This document shows positions 29,583 through 35,681 of a DNA stretch of 35,681 nt, piece by piece (within the stretch, counting starts at the first letter, position 1; every line of letters starts with the position of its first letter). A program made the translations under genes and the position numbers. Below the pieces are notes generated by a model that made no database searches, was not told where the DNA came from, and saw nothing but the letters and a program-made list of their open reading frames with translations. Source of the stretch: Candidatus Terrybacteria bacterium RIFCSPHIGHO2_01_FULL_43_35 (GTDB lineage Bacteria; Patescibacteriota; Minisyncoccia; Terrybacterales; GWB1-40-14); NCBI GenBank assembly GCA_001822815.1, contig MHSR01000024.1, positions 1 through 35,681 on the forward strand, written 5' to 3'.

Positions 29583-30629
29583 ATGAAAAAATTTGCCATT
29601 CTGATTATTATTTTTGTGGCAATTGCTGGTATTGGTTAAATTTTATACTTCGGTGAATCAAAAGAAGATATTGTTGTTACACCGCCTATAATTAATCGGC
29701 AGGCACGGTGTTTGAACGAAAATGAAATCGCGGAATACGAAAAATTGCCTGAAGAAAAAGGCAAAGAAACGCAGGCAAGAATTATTATTCGCGATAAAGA
29801 TACACACGAAGAAATTTCATCATTTATTATAGAGTTAGTTAGTCCTAACCATTATCATCCGATCGAGATCCATCAGTGCGGGGTATATGCAGCGCGTTCA
29901 TTTGGCTACGATTATAAAAATAGACGTCCACAACCAAATTATTCGGCAGAAATAGCACGTTATTATTTTGATGGATCGGTTGAATCTATAGCAGAATTAG
30001 GCACCAGTATTAACGGTGTATACAATAAGGTTTTCCAAAACGATTTTCGTATAGATCCAGAAGAGCTTTTTGTTGTTCTTGTGAAAGGTTTTGGAGGAGA
30101 GGCTGGTTATGCCCTCGTTTTCAGAAATCTTGATAGCAAAAGCGACGCTTATTCAGCGACTTTTTCAGAATTAAAAAATAGATTTACATTTATAGATGGC
30201 GAGTTTGATTTTTATGATTGGGCTAGAGATGGTAAATATTTCTGGGGAAATTTTTCGATTGGAGCCGATGTATCGGCGATTTTCCGAATTAATAAGTTAA
30301 ATTGGACATTAGAGATTTTTAGAGCTCCTATAGGAACGAAGGGTGGAGATATTTTAAATATGGAAAAGGGTTATATAACCTACTATGATGGGTCACCGTG
30401 GACAGGAGATGCTGATCTTGACAAACAACTTGAAGATAAATGGATAAAAGAAGGGCGGCAAATTCACTTTTATATATATGATTTGTTTAATCAGAAAAGT
30501 ATTCGGTTGGCAACAATAAAGGATCCAGCGTGGCAATTTAGAGCAAAATGGCTTTCTGACACCGAACTTGAATACTATGTTCCACCCGAACCAGGAACAA
30601 GAAGGGTATATACGATTCTCTCTAACTAA
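29583..30629 (+). pseudogene. Membrane-anchored hypothetical protein broken by an in-frame TAA
   Basis: The ATG at 29583 opens MKKFAILIIIFVAIAGIG, an N-terminal anchor, and is then stopped by TAA at 29637-29639. The same frame continues with ILYFGESKEDI and joins, without a shift, the 305-residue ORF the track starts at a TTG (29712). Without the stop it would be a 348-residue exported or anchored protein. The rest is beta-rich ('YALVFRNLDSKSDAY', 'YFWGNFSIGADVSAIFRINK'), possibly propeller-like, with no recognised family. A nonsense mutation, population variant, sequencing error or reinitiation at TTG are all possible. Composition is AT-rich. Confidence 0.65.
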
Positions 30630-30925
30630 TTTGAGGTATTCTAAGTCAATATATTTAAATCCGGCACATAAATATGTCCATTCTGCCTCTGAATAATAGT
30701 TTTAACGTCGTCTACGATACTGCACCAGACAATATTTAAAATAGAATAGATTTTGTGATGGGGGGAGGAATCGAGAAAAGGGGTCGGGAAAACGTAGTTT
30801 TCCCGTATAGGCCGTTCGGCTCTGAGAGCCTCAGGCTCGAATGAGAAAAAATTAAAAACCGAGGGTTTTTAAAAGCGGGCATAGCGGGCGCGATTAGGAC
30901 CCCCAGCACTTCTTTTTTCTACAAA
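30630..30925. other. Non-coding stretch with hairpins and a tRNA-Phe 3'-end-like sequence
   Basis: It holds perfect stems CGGGAAAAC/GTTTTCCCG (30785-30805) and TTAAAAACC/GGTTTTTAA (30849-30869). GACCCCCAGCAC near 30898-30909 repeats the last 12 bases spanning the end of tRNA-Phe (29097-29108), with CGATT at the same distance before it. No gene is supported. Confidence 0.55.
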
Positions 30926-30953
30926 CAAAAAAGCCCCTCGCGGGGCTTTTTGT
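30926..30953 (-). terminator. Terminator of the major-pilin-like gene
   Basis: AAAAAGCCCC/GGGGCTTTTT with a 4-base TCGC loop has T-runs on both strands. It ends the minus-strand prepilin gene and can also stop readthrough from plus. Confidence 0.88.
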
Positions 30954-30963
30954 TATATTTTGC

Positions 30964-31452
30964 TTATCGTGTGACTTCGAGTGGCGTGGTAATTTCTGCC
31001 CCTGGCGCTTTTACGGTTATTCGACCGCTGGTCGCATCGCGTACGACATTATAGCAGGTATCGTAAGCTGCAGTGCTTGTGTAGGAGCCGGTGCAGCTGC
31101 TTCCTTTCTGATCAAAAAGCATAGCGGGCAAATACGTAGGGACAAGACACGGCGCGATATCGTATCCGCCAGCAGCACTTTTCATATCCGTATCTGTGGT
31201 GGGGATAGCACCTGCGGCGCAACCGGTTTCAAAGATGCCTTTATTATCGGCGATTCTTTGTCCAATCGCATTAAGTATGGCATTTATATTTGATATACGC
31301 TGGGAATCTCGCGCTTGCGCAAACTGTCTAGCGGGGTTTAACGCGACCAGCACGATCGTAGCCAAGATCGCGATGATGCCTATGACAACAAGGATTTCAA
31401 TTAACGTGAAACCTTGCTGATATTTTTTTGATTTTGTTGTTATTGTATTCAT
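30964..31452 (-). CDS. Type IV prepilin (major-pilin-like)
   Basis: 162 residues. The class III leader ends QQG^FTLIE, with Glu at +5 of the mature protein, then the hydrophobic helix 'ILVVIGIIAILATIVLVAL' typical of PilA/GspG. The 'NPARQFAQARDSQR' segment and a C-terminal domain with four cysteines (two probable disulfides) match CPR pilins. Prepilin peptidase would cleave after Gly; none is in the window. It has its own strong promoter (31519-31548) and terminator, separate from the minor pilins upstream, as expected for an abundant subunit. Confidence 0.9.
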   Translation of the reverse strand: MNTITTKSKKYQQGFTLIEILVVIGIIAILATIVLVALNPARQFAQARDSQRISNINAILNAIGQRIADNKGIFETGCAAGAIPTTDTDMKSAAGGYDIAPCLVPTYLPAMLFDQKGSSCTGSYTSTAAYDTCYNVVRDATSGRITVKAPGAEITTPLEVTR

Positions 31453-31493
31453 GTTTTATTATTTTTATTAAGAATATTCTTCGACACCTAAAT

Positions 31494-31516
31494 TATAGTA
31501 CCTAAATAGTACTATA
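31494..31516 (-). promoter_or_regulatory. Inverted repeat at the prepilin transcription start
   Basis: TATAGTA and TACTATA are separated by nine bases and lie around or just downstream of the predicted start. It could be an operator or an early leader hairpin. Confidence 0.45.
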
Positions 31517-31518
31517 TT

Positions 31519-31548
31519 AATATAGCACACTTACCTATACCTTGTCAA
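31519..31548 (-). promoter_or_regulatory. Promoter of the major-pilin-like gene
   Basis: On minus, TTGACA (31543-31548) and TATATT (31519-31524) are 18 bases apart, with a TGC extension of the -10. Confidence 0.78.
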
Positions 31549-31563
31549 GGCCATTGTTTTTGG

Positions 31564-32286
31564 TCAAAATTGTGGTACTTCTAACCAGGAAAGAATTGTG
31601 AGGCTGACGGTATCAATTACGATGCTGAGATCTGTTACGGCTTCATTATAAAACGCTTGTGTCTCAATGGTAGTCTGACCCGATACAGGAAAATCTTTTT
31701 TTACTGGCCGAATCTGACAAGTACCAGTATTGCTTCCTATATTATTTATCGTTTCTGGCCCAGTATATCCCGAATCTTCAGCAAACCGCAACAATGCAGT
31801 ATCCACACAAGCTTCGGCAAGCGCCGAACTTCGTTCTTTATATTCCGCGTCAAGAATTTGGGAGCGAGTTAAAAATCCTGCTTGATTCAAACCAATAGCG
31901 ACTGTGAGAAGAATTACCGAAATCACAATTACGGTCATTAAAGCCACAAATCCTCCGTTAGAGGTTGCGGTTGCCGATGGCAACCTACCTCTCACGGAGT
32001 GAACCCGCCCCGTTAGAGACAGGAAGCGTTTGAGGCGATTTTTTAGATAACGCTTACCCATACCGGATTTTAAATATTTCTCTCTAACAAATGCATCATG
32101 TTCATTAAGACAAGCTTCAAAATAGATGATTTCCAAGGGACTTCGTCCTTTGGTGGAACTGACAAGGTTTGCATTATGTTCACTCAAACGCTTCCGTAAA
32201 TCACTGGTAGCGCCAGTATACCATTTGCCATCTTTTTTGCTTTGTAAAACATATGCATAATACATGGTCGTCTCTAACGGGGTCAT
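31564..32286 (-). CDS. GIY-YIG nuclease domain fused in frame to a PilX-like prepilin
   Basis: 240 residues. Residues 8-85 are a compact GIY-YIG domain ('MYYAYVLQSKKDGKWYTGATSDLRKR', 'GRSPLEIIYFEAC', 'GMGKRYLKNRLKRFL') of the UvrC N-terminal/YhbQ type. A short linker read from inverted repeats follows, then a prepilin with GG^FVALMTVIVISVILL near residue 111 and a PilX-like remainder with two Cys. The ATG overlaps the stop of the upstream prepilin gene (ATGA), as expected for the original pilin start. The nuclease part is bounded by CCCCGTTAGAGAC inverted repeats and looks inserted. GTG 31995 could start a normal-length prepilin (leader VRGRLPSATATSNGG). Whether the fused form is made is unknown. 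Confidence 0.8.
   Translation of the reverse strand: MTPLETTMYYAYVLQSKKDGKWYTGATSDLRKRLSEHNANLVSSTKGRSPLEIIYFEACLNEHDAFVREKYLKSGMGKRYLKNRLKRFLSLTGRVHSVRGRLPSATATSNGGFVALMTVIVISVILLTVAIGLNQAGFLTRSQILDAEYKERSSALAEACVDTALLRFAEDSGYTGPETINNIGSNTGTCQIRPVKKDFPVSGQTTIETQAFYNEAVTDLSIVIDTVSLTILSWLEVPQF
31953..31999. repeat. Imperfect 47-bp palindrome within the fused gene
   Basis: CTCCGTTAGAGGTTGCGGTTGCC (31953-31975) faces GGCAACC.ACCTCTCACGGAG (31979-31999). It is read in frame as the linker and prepilin leader. The arm start CTCCGTTAGAG resembles the cassette end CCCCGTTAGAG eight bases away, so the two repeats may be related or nested. Confidence 0.65.
32008..32283 (-). mobile_element. TIR-bounded GIY-YIG cassette (about 276 bp)
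   Basis: CCCCGTTAGAGAC (32008-32020) and GTCTCTAACGGGG (32270-32282) are perfect 13-bp inverted repeats at the edges of the GIY-YIG coding part. They are translated as TPLET at the start and LSLTG at the end. The insertion sits at the ATG of the prepilin gene and keeps frame on both sides. There is no transposase; the GIY-YIG protein itself is the only candidate enzyme. The ends match those of the non-coding element at 16655-16781. Confidence 0.75.
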
Positions 32287-32798
32287 TTTCTTAAATATTT
32301 CGCAACAGTAAACAGCTTGCTAACACCGGACTCTTTGCTCATGACAGTGAAATTTATCTTAACGCCTTCGGGTTTGCCGCCGGATGATGGAATATCTATA
32401 AAAACTACTCCGCCCACACCGGCAACGGCCACGTTGGAACTGTTAAGATTTGCTGTTGTCAAAATAGGGTTGCCGCGTGTTAACTGTAAATTTGATCCGT
32501 CCAAAGATAAAATCAATGGATTTTGGGAAGACGGAAAGCCGGTTATCGTGTCCTTTGTTACGGAAAGGCTGGTGGGAGTTACAGATATGCTTGATGCGCC
32601 GGTCAAGGCCCATTCAATTTTTCTTAACAAAAAATATCCTTCGGCTTGAGTATTAATATCGGTTTTATTTTTTTGTCCGGAATCAATAATATAAAAACCC
32701 GCCGTCATTCCCCCGCCCATTAAAAACGCCAGGATCGCAATATAGATGACGGTTTCTATTAAGGTAAAACCGGCGGTATTTTTAAAATCTTTATTCAT
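32283..32798 (-). CDS. Type IV minor prepilin (PilW/GspJ-like)
   Basis: 171 residues from ATG 32798, which overlaps the stop of the upstream gene as TGATG and suggests coupled translation. The track starts at an earlier in-frame codon. The leader MNKDFKNTAG is cleaved before FTLIETVIYIAILAFLMGG, with Glu at +5. The remainder is beta-rich, ending 'SGVSKLFTVAKYLRK'. Minor pilins prime pilus assembly. It is the third gene of the minus-strand prepilin operon. Confidence 0.85.
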   Translation of the reverse strand: MNKDFKNTAGFTLIETVIYIAILAFLMGGGMTAGFYIIDSGQKNKTDINTQAEGYFLLRKIEWALTGASSISVTPTSLSVTKDTITGFPSSQNPLILSLDGSNLQLTRGNPILTTANLNSSNVAVAGVGGVVFIDIPSSGGKPEGVKINFTVMSKESGVSKLFTVAKYLRK

Positions 32799-35002
32799 CA
32801 GTTCACGATTAAAGATTCGCATGGTCCATCCACAGCATTATAATTAAAATCTCCGTTATAGTGAGCTTGATATGAAATACTCGGCTTGTCGCCATTCTTT
32901 GTTTTATAAGTTGATGATTGAGCGGCCCCAGATATTAAATCTACGCCAGAATCGGTTTTTATAACTTGTCCTGGACTAAGATTGCATGAATCATTTTTAT
33001 ACAGCGTGAAATTAACCGTACCGGTTGGCGTTCCTACGCTCCCAGTTAACGTCGCTTGATCATAAACCACCGTTCCGGAAGGGACAGAAGTTACTGCTTG
33101 ACCGTCGGCATTATCATAAATAGTGGTACTTACCGTTGGTGTTGCTTTTGCCATGATGAGCGACTTGCACGCGCTGTCGCCGACATTATAGATGCTATCT
33201 CCTTCGTAATGGGCTTGGAAAGAATACGACCCGGCGTTGAGCGGTCCTTGGTTAGAAGACGGATCAACTACGCCAGTATTGTCTAGTGCAAATGGGTTGG
33301 AAGAGTCAGAAATTCCGCCGGAAGTGCAGTTATCGCTACTAGTATAAAAAGTAATATCAACTTTTCCGGCTGGAGTCCCTTCCGTACCAGCAACCATGAC
33401 GCTGGCGTGGACCGTATCTCCGATATTGGCCGCGGTTATGGGATCGTGAGCCGCATTATGAACGGCAAGCGTAATTGTGGCATTGATAAGACCGGGTCCA
33501 ATAATTTGCAGGGCCTTATTGCTTCTTTGGGCCGTATACACAAGATTACCATCGCAATCCAGTCCACCGGTGGGCGTTTGTTGCGTATTTAGTGCGGCGT
33601 AAGGCGTAGGACTGCCCAAATTATTTAAGTCCCAGATCTGGAAACCCAAATTAGTGTCGCTCGTCCACAAAAACGCTAAGTTGCTCCTAACCGCAATCGC
33701 GTTTACCGTAATACCAATCTTCCCATCTACTTTAGTGCCAATATACTTTGAATTTATTGGGCTAATACTATTAGGGTTAGTTACGTCCAAGGAAAAAAAT
33801 ACTGGATTGCTAGAATTAGCACCTCCTTGTCCTAAATACAAAGTCTTACCGTCTTTAGATATGTACAATCCTTCGCCAGACATAGTCGCGGGATTTGGAG
33901 AAAATGTATTTAGCTGGGTAATAACACCGGCATCGGCTTGGCTGACATCCAAAATCTTTAATTGTTCGGATATTGTAGAGGTTGAATCGTCATCCGGAAC
34001 CGCTAAATAAGCAATATTATTTTTAACTGTTATGGCGTTAACTCTGGAATTAATTTCAAACGAGGCTTTCGCCAATGGATTTAAGGGATCAGAAACATCT
34101 ATAACATAGAATTCTGGCCCGGAAGATTTGATTAAGCCCAAATAAACTCTTTTATTGGTATAAAAAATACTGTTGCCCACCGCCGCATCTCCGACTGCAG
34201 TAACCTTAAGACTTGCGGATGGAACAACTGTTGGAGAGGTTGGTACAGAGATATCTATTATTTGCAATTGACTGACCGTACTCATATTTGCAACGTAGGC
34301 ATATTTACCCGCGGCATGAACTGTCGCAAGCCCCGCTTCAGTGCTTGGGTTAGTATCTATGCTACCCAAAATTGGCAGATCAATATTGGGATTGGCTACA
34401 TCAACGACATAAAAATTAGGTTTGTTGTTTCCGCTTGGATTGGTTGTCACATAAGCCTTTTTACTAAGTACGTCTACGTCCGTACCTCCATTATCCCCAC
34501 CAACATCAACCGTACCCAGTAACTGCGGGTTTGCCCAATCACCGCTCAAGGTTTGAGTACAAGTATCTCCGCCTAAGACCGAGATCCAATCGGCTACGAC
34601 AGTACTTAATTCCACTTTTTGAGGACGCAAAGAGCCTATCGAATAAGTAACTTGGCTTGTAACTTGCTTACTAAATGAATCTATGTCGGTAACAATCACT
34701 TTACGATTGTAAAAAGGGTCAAGCGCGCCGCTGCACTTTGTCGCCGAACTGTCATCGCAATTTTGGACTAAATTTATATCCTGCCTGGAAAGAGCACGCA
34801 TATTCTCCAATTGCTCTTGCGCTTTGGCGAGAGCCTCATTGTTGGTTTGGCTATCAACTTTTAAATCCTGGTTTGCTGAAGACAAAAGCAATACCGCGGA
34901 AATTCCCAAAGACAAAATCGCGAGGGCAATTAAAACCTCTACTAATACCGAGCCCTTATTGGACTTACGGGTTTGCCTTTTTTGAGCGGATTTTGCGGTC
35001 AT
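32798..35002 (-). CDS. Giant PilV-like minor prepilin with beta-propeller and Ig-like domains
   Basis: 734 residues from ATG 35002. I prefer this start because the leader MTAKSAQKRQTRKSNKG^SVLVE has the right length and charge; the upstream 47 codons of the track ORF read GC-rich palindromes. After the pilin helix (about 20-45, 'VLIALAILSLGISAVLLL') and a PilV-like region, about residues 155-500 hold LVIVD-type propeller repeats ('YVVDVANPNIDLPILGSI', 'LQIIDISVPTSPTVVPSA', 'FYVIDVSDPLNPLAKASF'). Two Ig-like repeats follow, each with 'G.Y.FQAHY.GD..YN' and a Cys pair. PilV is normally about 150-200 residues. This looks like a pilus-tip adhesin. I infer surface or host binding; the ligand is unknown. 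Confidence 0.85.
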   Translation of the reverse strand: MTAKSAQKRQTRKSNKGSVLVEVLIALAILSLGISAVLLLSSANQDLKVDSQTNNEALAKAQEQLENMRALSRQDINLVQNCDDSSATKCSGALDPFYNRKVIVTDIDSFSKQVTSQVTYSIGSLRPQKVELSTVVADWISVLGGDTCTQTLSGDWANPQLLGTVDVGGDNGGTDVDVLSKKAYVTTNPSGNNKPNFYVVDVANPNIDLPILGSIDTNPSTEAGLATVHAAGKYAYVANMSTVSQLQIIDISVPTSPTVVPSASLKVTAVGDAAVGNSIFYTNKRVYLGLIKSSGPEFYVIDVSDPLNPLAKASFEINSRVNAITVKNNIAYLAVPDDDSTSTISEQLKILDVSQADAGVITQLNTFSPNPATMSGEGLYISKDGKTLYLGQGGANSSNPVFFSLDVTNPNSISPINSKYIGTKVDGKIGITVNAIAVRSNLAFLWTSDTNLGFQIWDLNNLGSPTPYAALNTQQTPTGGLDCDGNLVYTAQRSNKALQIIGPGLINATITLAVHNAAHDPITAANIGDTVHASVMVAGTEGTPAGKVDITFYTSSDNCTSGGISDSSNPFALDNTGVVDPSSNQGPLNAGSYSFQAHYEGDSIYNVGDSACKSLIMAKATPTVSTTIYDNADGQAVTSVPSGTVVYDQATLTGSVGTPTGTVNFTLYKNDSCNLSPGQVIKTDSGVDLISGAAQSSTYKTKNGDKPSISYQAHYNGDFNYNAVDGPCESLIVN

Positions 35003-35120
35003 TTTGGCGTGGTCTCCGCGTTTTACGCGGAGCAAAATGGCCGCAACCTCGGAGCCACGCGCTGGCGTGGCGAGAATGAGCGAGAAAAATGGCAAACGTG
35101 TAAGTCCTACCATATTAAAT
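35003..35120. repeat. GC-rich double hairpin between minor prepilin genes
   Basis: CTCCGCG/CGCGGAG (about 35015-35034) and GCCACGC/GCGTGGC (about 35054-35071) form two strong stems with ACCTCGGAG between them. They lie upstream of the PilV-like start and may modulate its translation relative to the first gene, or be another palindromic repeat. Confidence 0.55.
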
Positions 35121-35633
35121 TTACCAATCAATTCCGCCTTCATTGTTTATAGTTATATTAGAACTATTAATCGTTACGATTCCACCGGAACTATCTCCGG
35201 AAAGCTGATTAAAAACCATTTCGGTGGCTCCGGTATAAACAAGTACGCCGGATTTCTGGATTTTGAGGTCGTAGGCAGAATTACGATGAACATAATCCTT
35301 AGGTGTGCCCTGGCCGCGGAATAAAATTAAATTAGAGGCATCATCAAACTTAACTCCGTACCATGACTCCCCTATATTATTAATCGCTCCACTCCGCGCT
35401 TTCTCAAGCAGGCTCACCGCCGTATCTTCTTCACTGTGAAAATTAGATCGTCTATATGTATCAAAACCGACGATGACCCCAAAAGTGCCCAAAAAAACGA
35501 TGATGGTCATTACAATGACCACCTCGATTAACGTGAAGCCTGCATCATTTTTTAGGCTTAGAAAATTATGTTGAGCGGTTTTAATATTCCAATACCTAAT
35601 ATTATTGTGGGCCGAGGTGTTGGGTGACTGCAT
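35121..35633 (-). CDS. Type IV prepilin (GspH/FimT-like), first gene of the operon in the window
   Basis: About 170 residues from ATG 35633; the track's TTG at 35660 is less likely, and neither has an SD. The class III site is NDAG^FTLIEVVIVMTIIVFLG, with Glu at +5, but it is preceded by an unusually long leader of about 32 residues; a nearer non-ATG start could shorten it. The C-terminal domain is beta-rich with 'WYGVKFDDASNLILFRGQGTP', as in GspH/FimT pseudopilins. The operon may continue beyond the right edge. Confidence 0.78.
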   Translation of the reverse strand: MQSPNTSAHNNIRYWNIKTAQHNFLSLKNDAGFTLIEVVIVMTIIVFLGTFGVIVGFDTYRRSNFHSEEDTAVSLLEKARSGAINNIGESWYGVKFDDASNLILFRGQGTPKDYVHRNSAYDLKIQKSGVLVYTGATEMVFNQLSGDSSGGIVTINSSNITINNEGGIDW

Positions 35634-35681
35634 AGATAGGCGTAATAATGGATATCGCAATAAAACCGACCAGAAGACCGA

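Overview
The window reads as a chromosomal segment of a Candidate Phyla Radiation (Patescibacteria, probably Parcubacteria-like) bacterium. This is inferred from gene content: a tandem array of small two-helix 'T4SS pilin' proteins, a short type IV prepilin operon, a stand-alone zinc-ribbon DUF5679-type protein, a UMP kinase resembling the archaeal type, an RluD-like synthase without an S4 domain, many short hypothetical proteins, and frequent absence of Shine-Dalgarno sequences. TGA is used as a stop, so this is not a code-25 lineage. No 16S gene is present, so the exact lineage cannot be named.

Layout. 1-1110: an SPFH/band-7 membrane protein with its own promoter and terminator. 1131-6827 (minus): eight consecutive T4SS-pilin-like genes, the most upstream being a giant 866-residue protein (pilin head, Cys-rich segment, four PKD-like repeats, PA14). 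6849-11843 (minus): a membrane-anchored solute-binding protein, gyrA, a small membrane protein and a degenerate metallo-beta-lactamase-fold protein, read from a promoter at 11816-11843. 12102-20488 (plus): four-domain S1 protein, beta-CASP nuclease, a strikingly GC-rich ORFan behind a long structured leader, UMP kinase, FtsH and a HAD phosphatase; palindromes, terminators and consensus promoters separate most of them. 20511-26583 (mostly minus): DUF5679, tRNA-Ile(UAU), a 617-aa hypothetical, rplS, an RluD-like synthase, a second HAD protein, a P-loop kinase and thymidine kinase, with tRNA-Val(GAC) on plus. 26738-29107 (plus): an inverted-repeat element, a consensus promoter, nine tRNAs (Val, Glu, Lys, Gln, Ile-UAU, Leu x3, Tyr), a tRNA 3'-half relic, palindromic repeats, a small hypothetical gene and tRNA-Phe. 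29157-30960: an AT-rich accessory stretch with one ORFan and one gene broken by an in-frame TAA. 30964-35633 (minus): a type IV prepilin operon.

The genes suggest a host- or surface-attachment lifestyle: two pilus-like systems, each with a greatly enlarged subunit (PKD/PA14 in one, beta-propeller plus Ig-like repeats in the other), beside core housekeeping and nucleotide salvage genes.

The most interesting signals are mobile or repeat-like. A TIR-bounded GIY-YIG cassette sits at the start codon of a prepilin gene and is fused in frame to it. A non-coding element upstream of the UMP kinase gene shares the cassette's ACCCCGTTAGA ends and appears to supply the -10 box. Several other palindromes flank promoters and tRNA ends. 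All assignments come from reading the sequence; no database search was run.
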